From positions 32,775-96,774 of the forward strand of contig QANT01009345.1 of assembly GCA_003254885.1 (NCBI GenBank): a DNA stretch of 64,000 bases, in the 5' to 3' direction. Under the pieces are notes generated by a model that made no database searches, was not told the DNA's origin, and worked only from the letters and a program-made list of their open reading frames with translations. The DNA comes from Purshia tridentata (taxonomy: Eukaryota > Streptophyta > Magnoliopsida > Rosales > Rosaceae). The translations under genes and the position numbers were made by a program. Of this stretch, positions 38,311-50,600 are shown piece by piece; within the stretch, counting starts at the first letter, position 1; the number at the start of each line of letters is the position of its first letter.

Positions 38311-41194
38311 GCTTTGAATGGCCGCCAATAGGAGCTCCACTAAACATGCTTAGAGAAGAGCATCCCAGTCCTGCGTTTAACAGTTCTGTCAATGCGGTGT
38401 CGTTTGGGTTCGTAGCCACGGCCATTCTCATCTCCATGTTCTTAGTCATGGCCATCTTTGAAAGATTCCTCAGACCCACCTCGCCGGATTTGTCACCTTC
38501 CGGTCGCCGGAGAAACGGAGATCTTGAGGCCCAGTTGGGATATAATGGAAAACTGAGCCACCCATCACCCAAAGTGAGCAACCCATTTTCTATATTTCTT
38601 TCCATTCCAAAAAGATTTCTCATTTCTGGGTCTTGTTTTGAATTGCATCATGCTAAGTGTGACTTTTTTGGGACCAAGGCCTTGACTTGGAAATGGTGGT
38701 GGGTTTGAGATAAGTGTGTTTAATTGCCTTGTCTAATTATTTTGACAGTTTAGGTGGTTATTTGGGGTGTTGCGTATAGGTTATGATTATCTCTCTGTCT
38801 CTGACGTAAAGCTTTTATGTTATTTTTCTTTTAATGAAGGTTTTTTTTGGGATTAATTTACAATTCTGCATTGTCAGTGATGAATTTACAAGCTTGAGCG
38901 GTTTTTTTAGCTCATCATTTTTCGTTTTAAAATGGTGACATTAGATCTTGCACACTCAAGCATCATATGTTTCTCCCCCTCATTTCTGTTTGCCCGTGAA
39001 TTTTCCTTGAACATCTCAAATCAAGTTTTTCTTTTTCCCTGTTTCATTAATTTAATGTTCCTCTTAGAATTAACTGTGACTAAATTAAAGTTTTCACAGA
39101 CCAATTGGAGTTTCCTAGTTTACTGTTATGGTGATCATGATCAAAATCTGGGTGCATACAAATTCCAAATTCCCATAGATCTTATCATAATACTGTTTGT
39201 TTGATTTTATTTTTCCATCAGTGTTATTGTCTTCTTAGATATTTTAAATTTTTCAAGAACCATGCTTTCTTGTAATTAAGACTGTGGTCTGTGGGCAAGG
39301 GCCCAACCAAGTAGTTGTCTGTTGAGTGGTTGGTACTTGGTCCCAAGCAAAGAGACTTGAGGACTTTACGTACTAGACTAGGTGTTTAGACCCACCAGTC
39401 ACCACAGTGTTTGGTGGTCATCAGGTCCATCACTGCCAATATTTTATGATGGCATGGCTTGAGCCCTGGGTCGGAGACAGTTGGTCAACCTTTCTTTCTG
39501 AGCAAGCCTTAGTTTATTGTCTTGTTATATATGTATAGCTTTAAACATGCACCCAACTAGCATCACTAAACAAATAAACCACTGGAATAAAGATGTTTAT
39601 GCGCTGTAGTTTGTATGTTCATGTAAGGTACTATTATAATCAAAAACCTTCCATGTGAATCTGATTAACTTGGTTCAAAGTAACATAAAAGGCACACTTG
39701 CTGATCCACTTTAAATGTTCAAACAGAGGGTTTCCACTTACATTGGGCATGGCCTAAAAATGGGGTTCTCTTAGCTCTGTCAGTTCAATTGCAAGTATAT
39801 AGATATCAGTGAAATAGAAATCTATAGGACTTTGAGAACACCAAGGCCAATTGTAATATGAACATGTCTTTAATTTGTTGGCCATAAGTGTGATAAGCTC
39901 TTTTGACTGACAGGGCAACGTTAAGTTGATATCATTTGCACAAACTTATAAGCCCTGATAGTAATGTAGAAATGAAACAGGCACCAAGTATAGTAGACTA
40001 GCTGTTGTATTGTTTTCTCTCAGTATCCACTATATAGCCTAATAATATCATTTTTAAAATCAAAAGGTCAAATGCATTATGCATATGCTAGTTGTTAGGA
40101 TAATGTTGCAACATTGTCTATGAAGTTGGAAAAAATAATAGAAGAGGAAATACATCATCAAACACTGTCATGTGATTAAGTTTTAAAATTGCTTTTTTAT
40201 TATTTGTTCTTGGTATTTTCTGTTTATTTGTTTATATATTTCAGTTGTTGCCAGAGTAATAAGCACTATCCAGGTTATTCATAGCAGTCAGGGCTTCAGG
40301 CATCTTGTTCCACCATGATGTGATTTTTAATTAATCTGAATAATTGGATTGGCCAGGTTATCATGTGCAAAAAGTTATGACTCAATAGAAGGAAACATAA
40401 CAGCATTAGCAATTTAGCTGTGGAAAACTAACCCTGATGTCGTTTTATCTTCAGAATAGTATTTGCATGAGGCTCATTGGTGCTTTTATAATCTTATTAA
40501 TTTATTTACTGACGGATCACTTGTTGGTCGTTTCGAAGTGTATCTTGGATTGAACCTACACGCATAATACTGTTGATTTATGGCAAATTTTGCCCAACTG
40601 GACAGAGCAAGGAGCTTTAGTTTTTCCTCTTATTTCATATTGTGTCTTGTCCTTGACCAGTATATTATTATCTTTGGCATAGAACCAGTGATGGGATGTT
40701 TTCATACTCTTCATCACTTGTTTCCTCTGACTCCTCATCATATCATGAGGTTCTCATAGCAGAAATGAAATGGATATTATGAGTAGCTGTAATTATAACT
40801 TACATGGCACTAATTGTAACAAGTTTTGCTCTATCAAGTATTTGTATTCATGTTTTCTTCAAAAAATATTGACTGTGTTGGTGTTGGATCTATCTTTTCT
40901 ATGCGTTTAACTCTTGTTTTGCTACACTTGCAAGCCAGCTTCAAATTACTATACTTCAGAAGTTCGAGCTCATCAGTTTTGCCATTTTGTAAATTTATGC
41001 AGATGACTGTATATGCCAGTGGAGTTTCAGTGTTGATGCCTGGAGATGATATTCCCACCTTCATTGCACACCCAGCCCCTGTGCCCTGCCCCCCTGAACC
41101 CGTGTTCTGGCCTCAACATCAACACATTCCATTGCCCAATCCCACCACCTCAAACCCCAACTCCAACTCCAACATAACCTCAAACTCAACTTGA
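38292..41194 (+). CDS. small membrane protein with proline-rich tail, unknown function
   Basis: Two exons, 38292-38573 and 41003-41194, joined in phase 0 across a 2.4-kb intron, encode 157 residues. Residues about 34-57 (NAVSFGFVATAILISMFLVMA) form one membrane segment. A basic Arg-rich stretch follows (PSGRRRNG). Exon 2 encodes MTVYASGVSVLMPGDDIPTF, then IAHPAPVPCPPEPVFWP and an Asn/Ser-rich end. The GVSVLMPG...PTFIAHPAPVPC block looks strongly constrained and I believe it recurs in uncharacterised plant proteins, but I cannot name a function. The donor (AAA|GTGAGC) and acceptor (TTTATGCAG|ATG) are good. The ATG at 38292 is favoured over 38149, which runs into a stop. Confidence 0.78.
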
Positions 41195-43519
41195 CAAGTA
41201 CATAACCCAAAGAGTAATGCCTACCTTTTCATATCAAATCCTATTCATGATCATGAGATGAAGCAGAAGTTAGGATGATGCAAACAAGCACTTCTGGACT
41301 ACACTTCAATTGCTCAATTTTTCTTGAGGCAAAAGAGCTCTTGATTCTGTATATGTGTAATGTCTTTTAAGTGGGACAGGAGGGATTGGCTCACCTAATT
41401 CATCTATGAAGTAGCAGACCTGGAAGTGAATGCAGCTTGCTTCACAGCCATTTGCTTTCCGTGATGATCAGATTCTCCAAATATGACTTGTAACCCTGGA
41501 GATTGGTTATATAATGCCCCATCAAATGGATCAGTCTCTGTAAACAGTTTATGATTGGTATTGACTATTGAGTAATAGGAGACTTTGAGCCAGTTGTCAC
41601 ATATTTATAGCAAATGATAAAGTAACTTTATATATATGTGCAACACTTATAATTCTTTTTTAAAATATTATTATTTTCAATAATAAGATTAACAGTAAAT
41701 CTTGTATGATACATCATATTTAAACATTTTAATATAGAATAGTCATTATTATGAATGATTTAACCATTTCATAAGGGCTTTGAAACCAGATTATATGTTA
41801 AAATTATAAATTTAAATTCTAACATATGTAAGGTGAAGAAAAATAATACTTATAAAGAAACTTAACACACTAAAAAAAGAATGGTTGGGTTCAGAAGAAC
41901 AATGCTACATTTTGGCAAAAATGGAAGTTGGGCCAAAGGTTTGTTAAGTTCGTTAACCTTTGAACCCATTATCTTAGTCCAAACCCAATTTTCACCTCAA
42001 GTTTTAAAACTCAGAGCTTTCTTCCCCACTTCGTGATACCCATTACCTAGGCGGCTAGGCCCCATCCAGTATTTTAAATCAAAGATAAATTCTGTGACTA
42101 TTTGCTACATTCAAATGCTAGTTCTAAAGCACCGGTTGAACTGTTGCTCAAAAATTCAAAATTTCAGTTTTGGCTGTAGTAGGTACTAGCTAATTGTATA
42201 ACCTGGATGAAGCTCACCAAACCTTTATCCAAGGCCAAGGCAAAGGTTGACCTGTTGAGGCAGAAATCTAGCCTGCACTGTCTGAGAAGCCTAAAATGCC
42301 AAAATTTCATCTTTCTTCCACAACAAACCACAGATTGGTACTTACTTAGGGCTCAAATTTTGAAAATGAAACTTTGAGAAAATTCTTCTTTTGATTACTA
42401 TTCGATTTCTCACATTTATGAATATGATTGGATTAGAGTGTATTGTTTGATTCTGCATGAAAAGGATGACACAGAAACAGTCCAAAATAGTTGACATAAG
42501 TTGATCGTTTTGATTTATAAGAGAAAAAGGCCACCATGCCAAAACCAGCAACTGCATAATGTATGAAAAGATAAAAATTAAATTAGGAGTTTAGGACCAC
42601 TATCAATTATCAAATCGTCTTATTTCAACGGCTACAAAAGTTAAGGAGTTTCCCTCCGCCCTACTCCAACTTTCAACTTTCAACTTCCAATTCCTCATTT
42701 TGATAAAATTTTCTCTAATTTAATTGTATGCAAATAAAATATGAACTTTCCATTTGATTCGGTACATAAAGGAAATTACCCCGAAACAAATTTGTTAAAT
42801 CCAGTTGAATTTCGACTTGTATAGTAATTTGCTTTGGTCCCAAAATTACCATAAGATCCAATTTATTCTTTATTTACCATTGAGTTTGCTGCCAAAAGAT
42901 GTATCCTAAAGAGATGCACATTTTCATGCATGGTCTGGTTTGTCGTGTACAGGACCTACAAGCTCATAGAAACAAATAAACGTTAAAAGTAGAAACTGCT
43001 AATTACGATGCCCATCGAAATTATTGAAACCACTTTACTTAAGTTAGCATTTATTTTTATTATTCTATTCTGTCCACCCAATTCACAAAGTCACAGTTTG
43101 TAAAATCAGTAGAGTACGGATTCAAGATTGAATAAATTACTACCGCCTACTGTGGAGTGGAGGTGTGATTTATACACAACTAGCACAGCTGCACAAGAAA
43201 GTACGAGTAAGTAGACCCACCACCATCTTTCACTTGCAGTGGTAGCAGAAAATATCAGAACAAAACAGAAGTCATCAGGTCTATTAATGGCATTACCTAT
43301 CCAAGTATCCAAACAAACTGTAACACCACTCTAAGTTACATCTCCATTCAAATTCCCATTTTGACCTTCGTCATTACAATTATTTACATAACGATCACCC
43401 CCACAGAAAGTACCCAAAAATTTACCAAAACTTGAGCTGCAGCTTCTAAGTTCTAAACCCAAAAAACAAAGCTTAATATTCAGTAATTCCGGTACAGAAC
43501 CCGACCCACTTTCCCCAAT
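41195..43519. other. convergent intergenic region, no gene seen
   Basis: AT-rich sequence between the 3' ends of the small membrane-protein gene and the MGCC gene. ORFs at 42342-42557 and 43106-43312 (minus) have no recognisable features. No repeats were noticed. Confidence 0.5.
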
Positions 43520-44455
43520 TCATAGGAAAATAAAGCATTCCAAAGACACAAGTGGGTTGTCAATGGACTCGTTAGTGGGCCACTTACCCTCCTTATTGGG
43601 CTCCTCAGCTACTCTCCGGGTGGAGCTCGAACTCGAACTCTCAACTGGACCCACCGCAGTCCGACCCGGATACCTCCTTGCAGACGGGCTCCGACCCACA
43701 TTAGATCTATTAACCCCGCCATTATCCGTAATCCTTGTAGCAGGTGACCGGGACCTCCGGCCCGAACTCTCACCCGGGTCACGCCGGTTCGACTCGGCCC
43801 TCGACCCACGCCTACCCATCGGCTGTTGTTGGCCCGGTTCTCTGCTATGAACCGACCTCACTGACCCAACACCATTATTACCATTCGGCCCAAGTCTGCG
43901 ACCCGGCGATGACTCAGTCCTCCGAGTCGGACTCTTACCCACGACCCGCTCTCTCCTCGGAACCAATGGGTCCCGGTTTCTGGGTAATTTCATTGGGGAC
44001 CGGTTCACCCTCTGATGGACTTCTTCATCTTCGTCCCTGGTAATGGTGGTTGTGGACACACTCTCGCTCAAGCTGCAAATCTCTGATACCTCTGAGATCT
44101 CTCCGCCATTGTTGCAGTAAATGGGTATTTTCTTCTCGGTGTTTTCTGGGTCTTCTTGCTCGATTTTCTTCTCGAAGACTGGTACTTGGGCTCTCTTCTT
44201 TTCTTGATCTTGATCTACTAGTACAGGGTCTTCTTGCTCTTGGGGCTTTGTGAAGGGTGGTGGTGACGGTGGAGCTTTGGGCCTTGGAGTCTCCGAGAGC
44301 ACTTCTTTCACAGTCTCTTCGTCTACTGGAGGTGGTGCTCTGCTTTCTTGGACACCAGATCTTGGTCCTTGACTACCCACCAAAAAATGCTGGTGCTTCT
44401 GAGGACCTGAAGCTAAGGACTTGTCGTCGGTGGTGGTGCTTAAACAGCAACCCAT
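43520..44455 (-). CDS. N-myristoylated basic Ser/Arg-rich protein, unknown function
   Basis: A single exon encodes 311 residues. The N terminus MGCCLSTTTDD is a textbook site for Gly2 N-myristoylation with Cys3/Cys4 palmitoylation, predicting plasma-membrane attachment. The first half is Pro/Glu-rich (PRPKAPPSPPPF, then several charged repeats). SEVSEICSLSESVSTTTI (about 119-136) looks like a conserved regulatory motif. The second half is Arg/Ser/Pro-rich and basic (VNRSPMKLPRNR, GRRLGPNGNNG, GRRSRSPATR), probably disordered and phosphorylated. Annotation pipelines often call such proteins 'serine/arginine repetitive matrix-like' on composition alone; with an MGCC start a membrane role is more likely than splicing. 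The function is unknown. Confidence 0.85.
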   Translation of the reverse strand: MGCCLSTTTDDKSLASGPQKHQHFLVGSQGPRSGVQESRAPPPVDEETVKEVLSETPRPKAPPSPPPFTKPQEQEDPVLVDQDQEKKRAQVPVFEKKIEQEDPENTEKKIPIYCNNGGEISEVSEICSLSESVSTTTITRDEDEEVHQRVNRSPMKLPRNRDPLVPRRERVVGKSPTRRTESSPGRRLGPNGNNGVGSVRSVHSREPGQQQPMGRRGSRAESNRRDPGESSGRRSRSPATRITDNGGVNRSNVGRSPSARRYPGRTAVGPVESSSSSSTRRVAEEPNKEGKWPTNESIDNPLVSLECFIFL

Positions 44456-47400
44456 TTTATGGTTTCAAAATCAAACTTGGAATCAAGATTGTATTCAGAA
44501 ACTAGCTAAGCTACTAGTTCACCGAGTGAGTGTTGCTGCTCTGATAGAATTTCAAACATAAATTGGAGAAGGCATTGTGGGGTTTGGGCTCAAAGATTGA
44601 GCTACACTGAAAATCTGAAATTATGATGCAGCAGAGTGAGGAGAGGGTCAGGAGTTGTTGATGAAATACTGGAAGGTTGGGAACTTTGGAGGGTCAATGA
44701 AATGTATTTATTGCATTGCAGGACAGTGTACTGTAGGGTCTGCAATAGTTGCACATATGCTGCTGTACACACATGAGGTTGGACCGAAAAATAAAACAAA
44801 ACCAAAAAACAGGTAGAAGGAAATCTAATTTAATTACTATAACATTCTTTAATGGTTTATGAAACGTCAGTGAGTTTGCTGTTTAGTCTAACTTTTTTTA
44901 TGTATATTAATTTTGGACCTTGTGATAATTGTCTCGTGATCTGTGCCTCATCATTTTTCTGTGGAAATCTTAATAGCGCCGCATATTATGATTCACTGCT
45001 TTCATTTCATGGCAATATATAGTTTAAAATTTTCACAACCGTCCAGATGTCCAGTACATGTGAAAGTATGGGACTGTACGCAAGGGCCACACCTCAGGCA
45101 ATTGAAGATCGAAGATTCAAATGGGACCCACAAGAACCCAGTGAAAGAACACGGCTCTGTGATTTGAAAGTTTTTAACTCGAGGAGTCATTTATCACGGG
45201 TATAAAAGAACACAACCACTTCCTAGTTCCTGAATCCTAGTAGTTATTTGAGCCAACATGCTTGGACATGGGGCCATGGCATTATGTAGTCAATAATCAA
45301 TATTAATTAAGAAGATGAGTGTAACTATACTAACTTAAGTTGACCCCAAATACAAGGATTAAATATGAACCCGGTCCACTGTATCATATATGCATGCATG
45401 CTTATTAATTAAAGGCTTCATCTATTTGGATTAAACGATAAGCAGTTGTATATTTGAACAGTTAAACAACATGAAAATATATGATGAAGAGAAGCATATA
45501 TATGACAATGGGACATTACTAATTTATGGGGGAGAGAGAGAGACGAAATATCTACGTACATCTGATAGATAGAGTTGCGTGACATCTCACATCTGTGAAA
45601 ACAGTGAATTCATAACATAAAATTGACATATTGATCGAAAGGGAGTAAAAGCAAAAGTCAAGAATAGATCGATCATCTCTTTATACGGAAGCATGTGAAA
45701 AACGAGAAGCGAAGGGATTGAGGAAACGTGGCTTGATGTGAATCAATCATACAATCATACATACTGCATTCTGCAGAATATATTCATTATTCATCCACCT
45801 CCTGAAATGAAGGCCAAAACATAGAAGCAGGATTCTCAATTTCTCATATCAAAAAGCCCTGGCCCTCCCAACCTAAAAAGTAAAAGCAAACAAAGCTATA
45901 CATAGGCTATAGCAAACAAGTGCCCCAAGTTTTATATACGTGCTTATTTTGCCACCTAGGTAGCCAAATGGGTATAGCAGCCAAGTCCTTTAAAGCCTTG
46001 TATACTTTATTTTTTGTATGTTTGGGCCTGTACTGTCAATACTCTTGATGGTCACTATGATGGGCTGGTTTTGGCCTTTGGGTTTGCTTCTTTGGAGTTT
46101 GGATCAACAAGAACAAAGAACACAGGCCACTTGGTCATCCAACCATTTGTATATAAATCTTACTTAAAATTGAATTAAAAATAATATTAATGCTTAATTC
46201 ATTAGCATAATCAAATACTAGCTGCCTCGATCAAGACAAATGCGTCTGTCAAATGTCTATTTATTTGTCTCTTGACTCTTGAGGAGAATGAAAACTGATA
46301 ATAGCTAAGAAGCAACCACGGCTCCACAAGGCATATAAGCGCTAGCTAATTAAGCTGTTTTGCTCAAGTGCTTTACAGGCTAGCTGTTGCTAAGTTGGGT
46401 GATATAATCACATACATTGCATGATGTGGTACAATTCTATTGGCTGGTTCTGTGCCAAACGTGATCTTTACGCATGATTGGAGTCACTAAATTTGTAGTA
46501 CAAAGTTGCTGAGTAACAATCAGTGGTACCTTATAAGATAAAGCCGTGCACCAACTATTCAAACGATACAATATATAAGTTATATTGCTGATTGTTGCGT
46601 GCTCTTGGTTGAATTAAATCATTCATTAAAATAGACAGATTAAGGCACTACTAGGCTAGTCAAATTAAGGCACTGATCATGCATTGGTGTGTACGTAAAA
46701 AGAAAGTGTGGTTCTCATGTGGGGAGTTGACGTGAGTATCAGTATCACATGAGGCCTACACGAATTTATGTAAATATTTGAGACTGATTGGTACAATCTT
46801 AACAATCAATTTTAAGACAATACGTTCTCCTAACAAGTTAGCATATTGTAATATAGTTTGTTAGATCAATTCTATAGTTAACAATCAATATTGAATGAAA
46901 CACATGGACCCTTTTTTTTTCCTTCTAATATTTGTATACATTAAATTACGTATGAATGTACGTAAAATTACGTATGATAGCATATTTGTTTAAGAAGAAG
47001 AGGCGCGGAGTATCCGGCTTTTTAAAGCATACGAACAGGGCAATAAGAATACGACTAGAGAAAGAATTGACAAGAAACAAAAACTAGAAGACCAAAAAGA
47101 AACGGTTCAATTGTGTTTTAAAATTTTGAAACTTCGAAACGCATGTCTTTCAAAAAGATACATGTTTATAGACGAGCTGGTCCACCACCACCTGCACTCC
47201 CCAGCTTTTCTCGAAAAGAGACACTCCCAACTGTTCAAGTCTCACTCTTTTCTTCAGCTGCTACTTTGTCTTTCCATCAAATTAAACCCAAACAAAGACT
47301 TGCTTTTTATTTTTTATTTTTCGTTTCAGTCTCAGTAATCTCACACTCATTTTCTCTCACTCTTATTTTCCCTTGGTGTTTTGGCTAACCTCCATTTTAT

Positions 47401-47643
47401 AGCAGTCTTTGCCAAACTTTTGCTAAACCCAGTTCTTCTCAGACCTTCAACCCTTTCTTTTCCATTCTCTGGCGGGTTCATTTTGTTTATTCTGAGTTTT
47501 CGAAGCTTAGAACTTTATAGCTGGGTTTAGAAATTTGTATGCTTTTTTATTAAGGTTTCATATTCCAAGGGTTTTACTGCTTGTTTCGTGGGAAAATAAA
47601 AGAAAATATAAACCAAAAAGTTGGGTTTTTGAAGCAGCCTAAG
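44456..47643. other. divergent promoter region, MGCC gene / SRF gene
   Basis: 3.2 kb between start codons at 44455 (-) and 47644 (+). The last ~550 bp, pyrimidine-rich with TTTTCTC tracts, is probably the SRF leader. An 81-codon ATG-initiated ORF at 47143-47388 could act as an upstream ORF if the leader extends that far. The rest has no coding or repeat signal. Confidence 0.45.
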
Positions 47644-50600
47644 ATGGGTTATGTGAGGTGGGAGATACACATGCAGGTCTTCATTGGGTTGGTGCTGGTT
47701 CTCACTGCGCCATCTTCTGTTGCATTGACTGACTCACAAGATGGTAATTACAGTCTTTTTCATTTCCTAAGTATTTATATTGCTTTGATTGTTCTCTGTT
47801 TGGTTCTTGGGAAAATTGGAGTTAGTTAGAAGCAAAATGCTTGAAAGTGGCAACTCTCTCTTATTTGCTTGATTCCTTCCTACAACATACGAGTCAACAA
47901 AGAGCTACTGATAGTAGATTCTGTTAAAATACTTTCCAATTTCAAAATTTTCCTAGCAATTTTTCTAATAATTTTCCGTTTCTCTGTTTTTTTTTTCATG
48001 AAGTCTTATGCTTTTTCTTCTTTATTCAATTTTTTAGAATATGTGGTGATTTTGTACATGTTTAATGTTCTTGCCAGTTATTGCAATCAATAGCTTATTC
48101 GTTGCTCTAGGCTACCCACCTCTTCGAGGGTGGCTTCTTGTTGGAGGAGACCCATGTGGAGATAATTGGCAAGGTGTTGAATGCGTCTTCTCAAACATAA
48201 CAGCGCTGTAGGTTGATTTCCTCTTTCGTAAATAGCATCAACTAGTCTTTCAATCAATATTTTCTGAGCTATTTGGATTAACAGAAAGCTTAGCGGTGTC
48301 AACTTGGGAGGACAGCTGGCCGATAGCTTGGAATTCTTCGGGTCAGTCATAGAAATGTGAGTCTCATAATGTTTTGAAGCCTGACTTTCATTTACCTGGT
48401 AAAGTACTATGACACATATAACACACCTGACACTCTCCTAACCCGATATATTTGGTGCAGCACATCGACGCATCATTTTATAAACTAAAATACAGTAAAT
48501 CTTAAAAATGGTGTTATTCTCAGAAAAAAGTTTACCTTTTAGAACTTCTTACTGGAAGTGAGCTCTGGTGATAATCCCAGCTGATTCTGGATTTATTAAT
48601 TTTCAGCATCTGAAGAGTCGACCAGCTGACTCGAATTACCTGCTTGCATTCATTGATTTATTTGTATGTACATCTCTATGTGGAATCTTATAAAGCTTTG
48701 TTCTATTTTATGATCAGAGATTTGAGCAACAATCATATTGGAGGGAGTATTCCAACATCTTTGCCCCCGACTGTTAGGAATGTGTATGTCTGGACCCCAA
48801 TCATTTTTGCATCTATGGTTTAGCTGTTAGGACATCCTGTTGTGCACATTTCCTTAACAAATTTCTATGTTTTTCTTCTCCTGCTTTAGTTCTCTATCAA
48901 ATAATCAGTTCACTGGAAGCATCCCAAGTGGTTTGTCATCTTTATCTCAGTTGTTGGAATTGTAAGTTTCATACAAAAAGTGTTTGTCTTGGTGTGGTAT
49001 TGATGATTGTTTGTTTTTATTACATTGGAATATGATTCTGATTCTGCCTATAAAACTGGCTTCTGTTCCCCTCAGGTCATTAGACAATAACCATCTTAGT
49101 GGAGAAATACCAGATGCCTTTCCACTGCTTACTGGTTTGACGAGATTGTATGGATTTTCATTGATTCAGTTAGCTTCCCTTATGTTTACAATTATTGGTT
49201 TCATTCATGACGACATATCATGTTGCAGGGATCTGTCTGTTAATAATTTAAGCGGTCAGCTGTGTCCCTCATTGGGGAACTTGTCATCTCTTTCCACATT
49301 GTGAGTTATGTTTGATTGATATACACTTTTGGTCCATTCCCTAACAATTTAAGTTATTGGGTCTAGTGGTTGCCTGACAAGTTTCTGCATAAGATTTCTT
49401 GTTACCTATTTATTTTTTATGCATAATTTATGTTAACGGTACATATTTCTTGAATGCAGGAACTTGCAGAATAATAGCCTGGTTGGGACCCTAAATGTGC
49501 TACAGGATCTTCCCCTACAGGATTTGTATGTTCTTACATCCTTATAACTTAAATTACTGCGTCTGGTGGACCTTTTCTTTAAATTTTTAGCTTCAGAGGA
49601 TTTTCCTTTTGTTTCAGAAGTTTGCAGCCCTTTAAACTCACAATTGTTATTTTCTTACATAGGAACGTTGAAAACAATTTATTCTCTGGACCAATACCTG
49701 CAAAGTTGCTGAGTATTGCAAATTTCAGGTTAACCCAAGGAATCTTTTCTTCTTCTAACATTCATGTTAGTTATTATAAGCATAAACCTGTTTGTAACAT
49801 GAATTATGCTAAAATTGAAACTTGTAACACTAATATGCTTCCTTCGCTTCTCCTAGTTAAAAATTTTATTGAGATTAAGTCATTAATCATTATACGTTGT
49901 TGACAAACCTATTAGATTCCTTTACATAATTCGTGAGAAAGAAAATGAAAATTGCATAAAGCCATAAACAAAATGACTATTTTTATGTACTGACTGCATA
50001 GTGCCGATGTGCTGTGTAAATGTTACAATAGTAGAGAAAATAATAAGGTTCTTCTATTCATGTATTGAACTACATAGTGCCATGTAATGCTACAACAGTA
50101 AAACGCCAAAGACACAATAATTAAGGTAGTAGAAATTGGACATAACTTCATTTTCGGTTCAAGAAAAAGGAAATCTACAGAAGGTACGTTGTCTTGACCT
50201 CTATAATACAATTACTCAGGGACTGTGTTTTTTTTGTTTTATCACAGTAGACTAGTATTAATGTAATATTTTGGCAAGATTATATCAGTAACTCTTGCTA
50301 TCTAAGTATATTCATGTTGCTTGGATTGTTCTCCAGCAATTTTACTGTGTGTAGTCTTGTGTAAACCTCTTTCTACTTTTAGTAATGGTTACATGTGCTG
50401 TGCAGAAAAGATGGAAATCCTTTCAATACTACTATTATTCCATCGCCTCAGGCTGCAGCACCTTCGTTTTTAGCCAGGGCACCTACTTCTTCTGAACTAC
50501 CTTGGAAACAGGCTAATGGACCTTCTTTGCCAGCAATGCTTAATCCTTCTAGAGCTAGAAAATTTTTGACAGCTAAAACGGTCACTTGGATTGCTGTTGT

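Noticed and set aside
37897-38340. 147-codon minus-strand ORF with (SL)n repeats
   Set aside because: It arises from reading the GA/CT microsatellites of the duplicated leader in the open frame.
43557-44505. Several long plus-strand ORFs opposite the MGCC gene
   Set aside because: They are antisense shadows of the GC-rich, Arg/Ser-rich minus-strand gene and have no family signature.
48782-48785. Alternative SRF exon 4 donor at the first GT of GTGTATGT
   Set aside because: It would end the exon in phase 0 and put exon 5 out of frame; the second GT (GTATGT) keeps the LRR phase-2 pattern.
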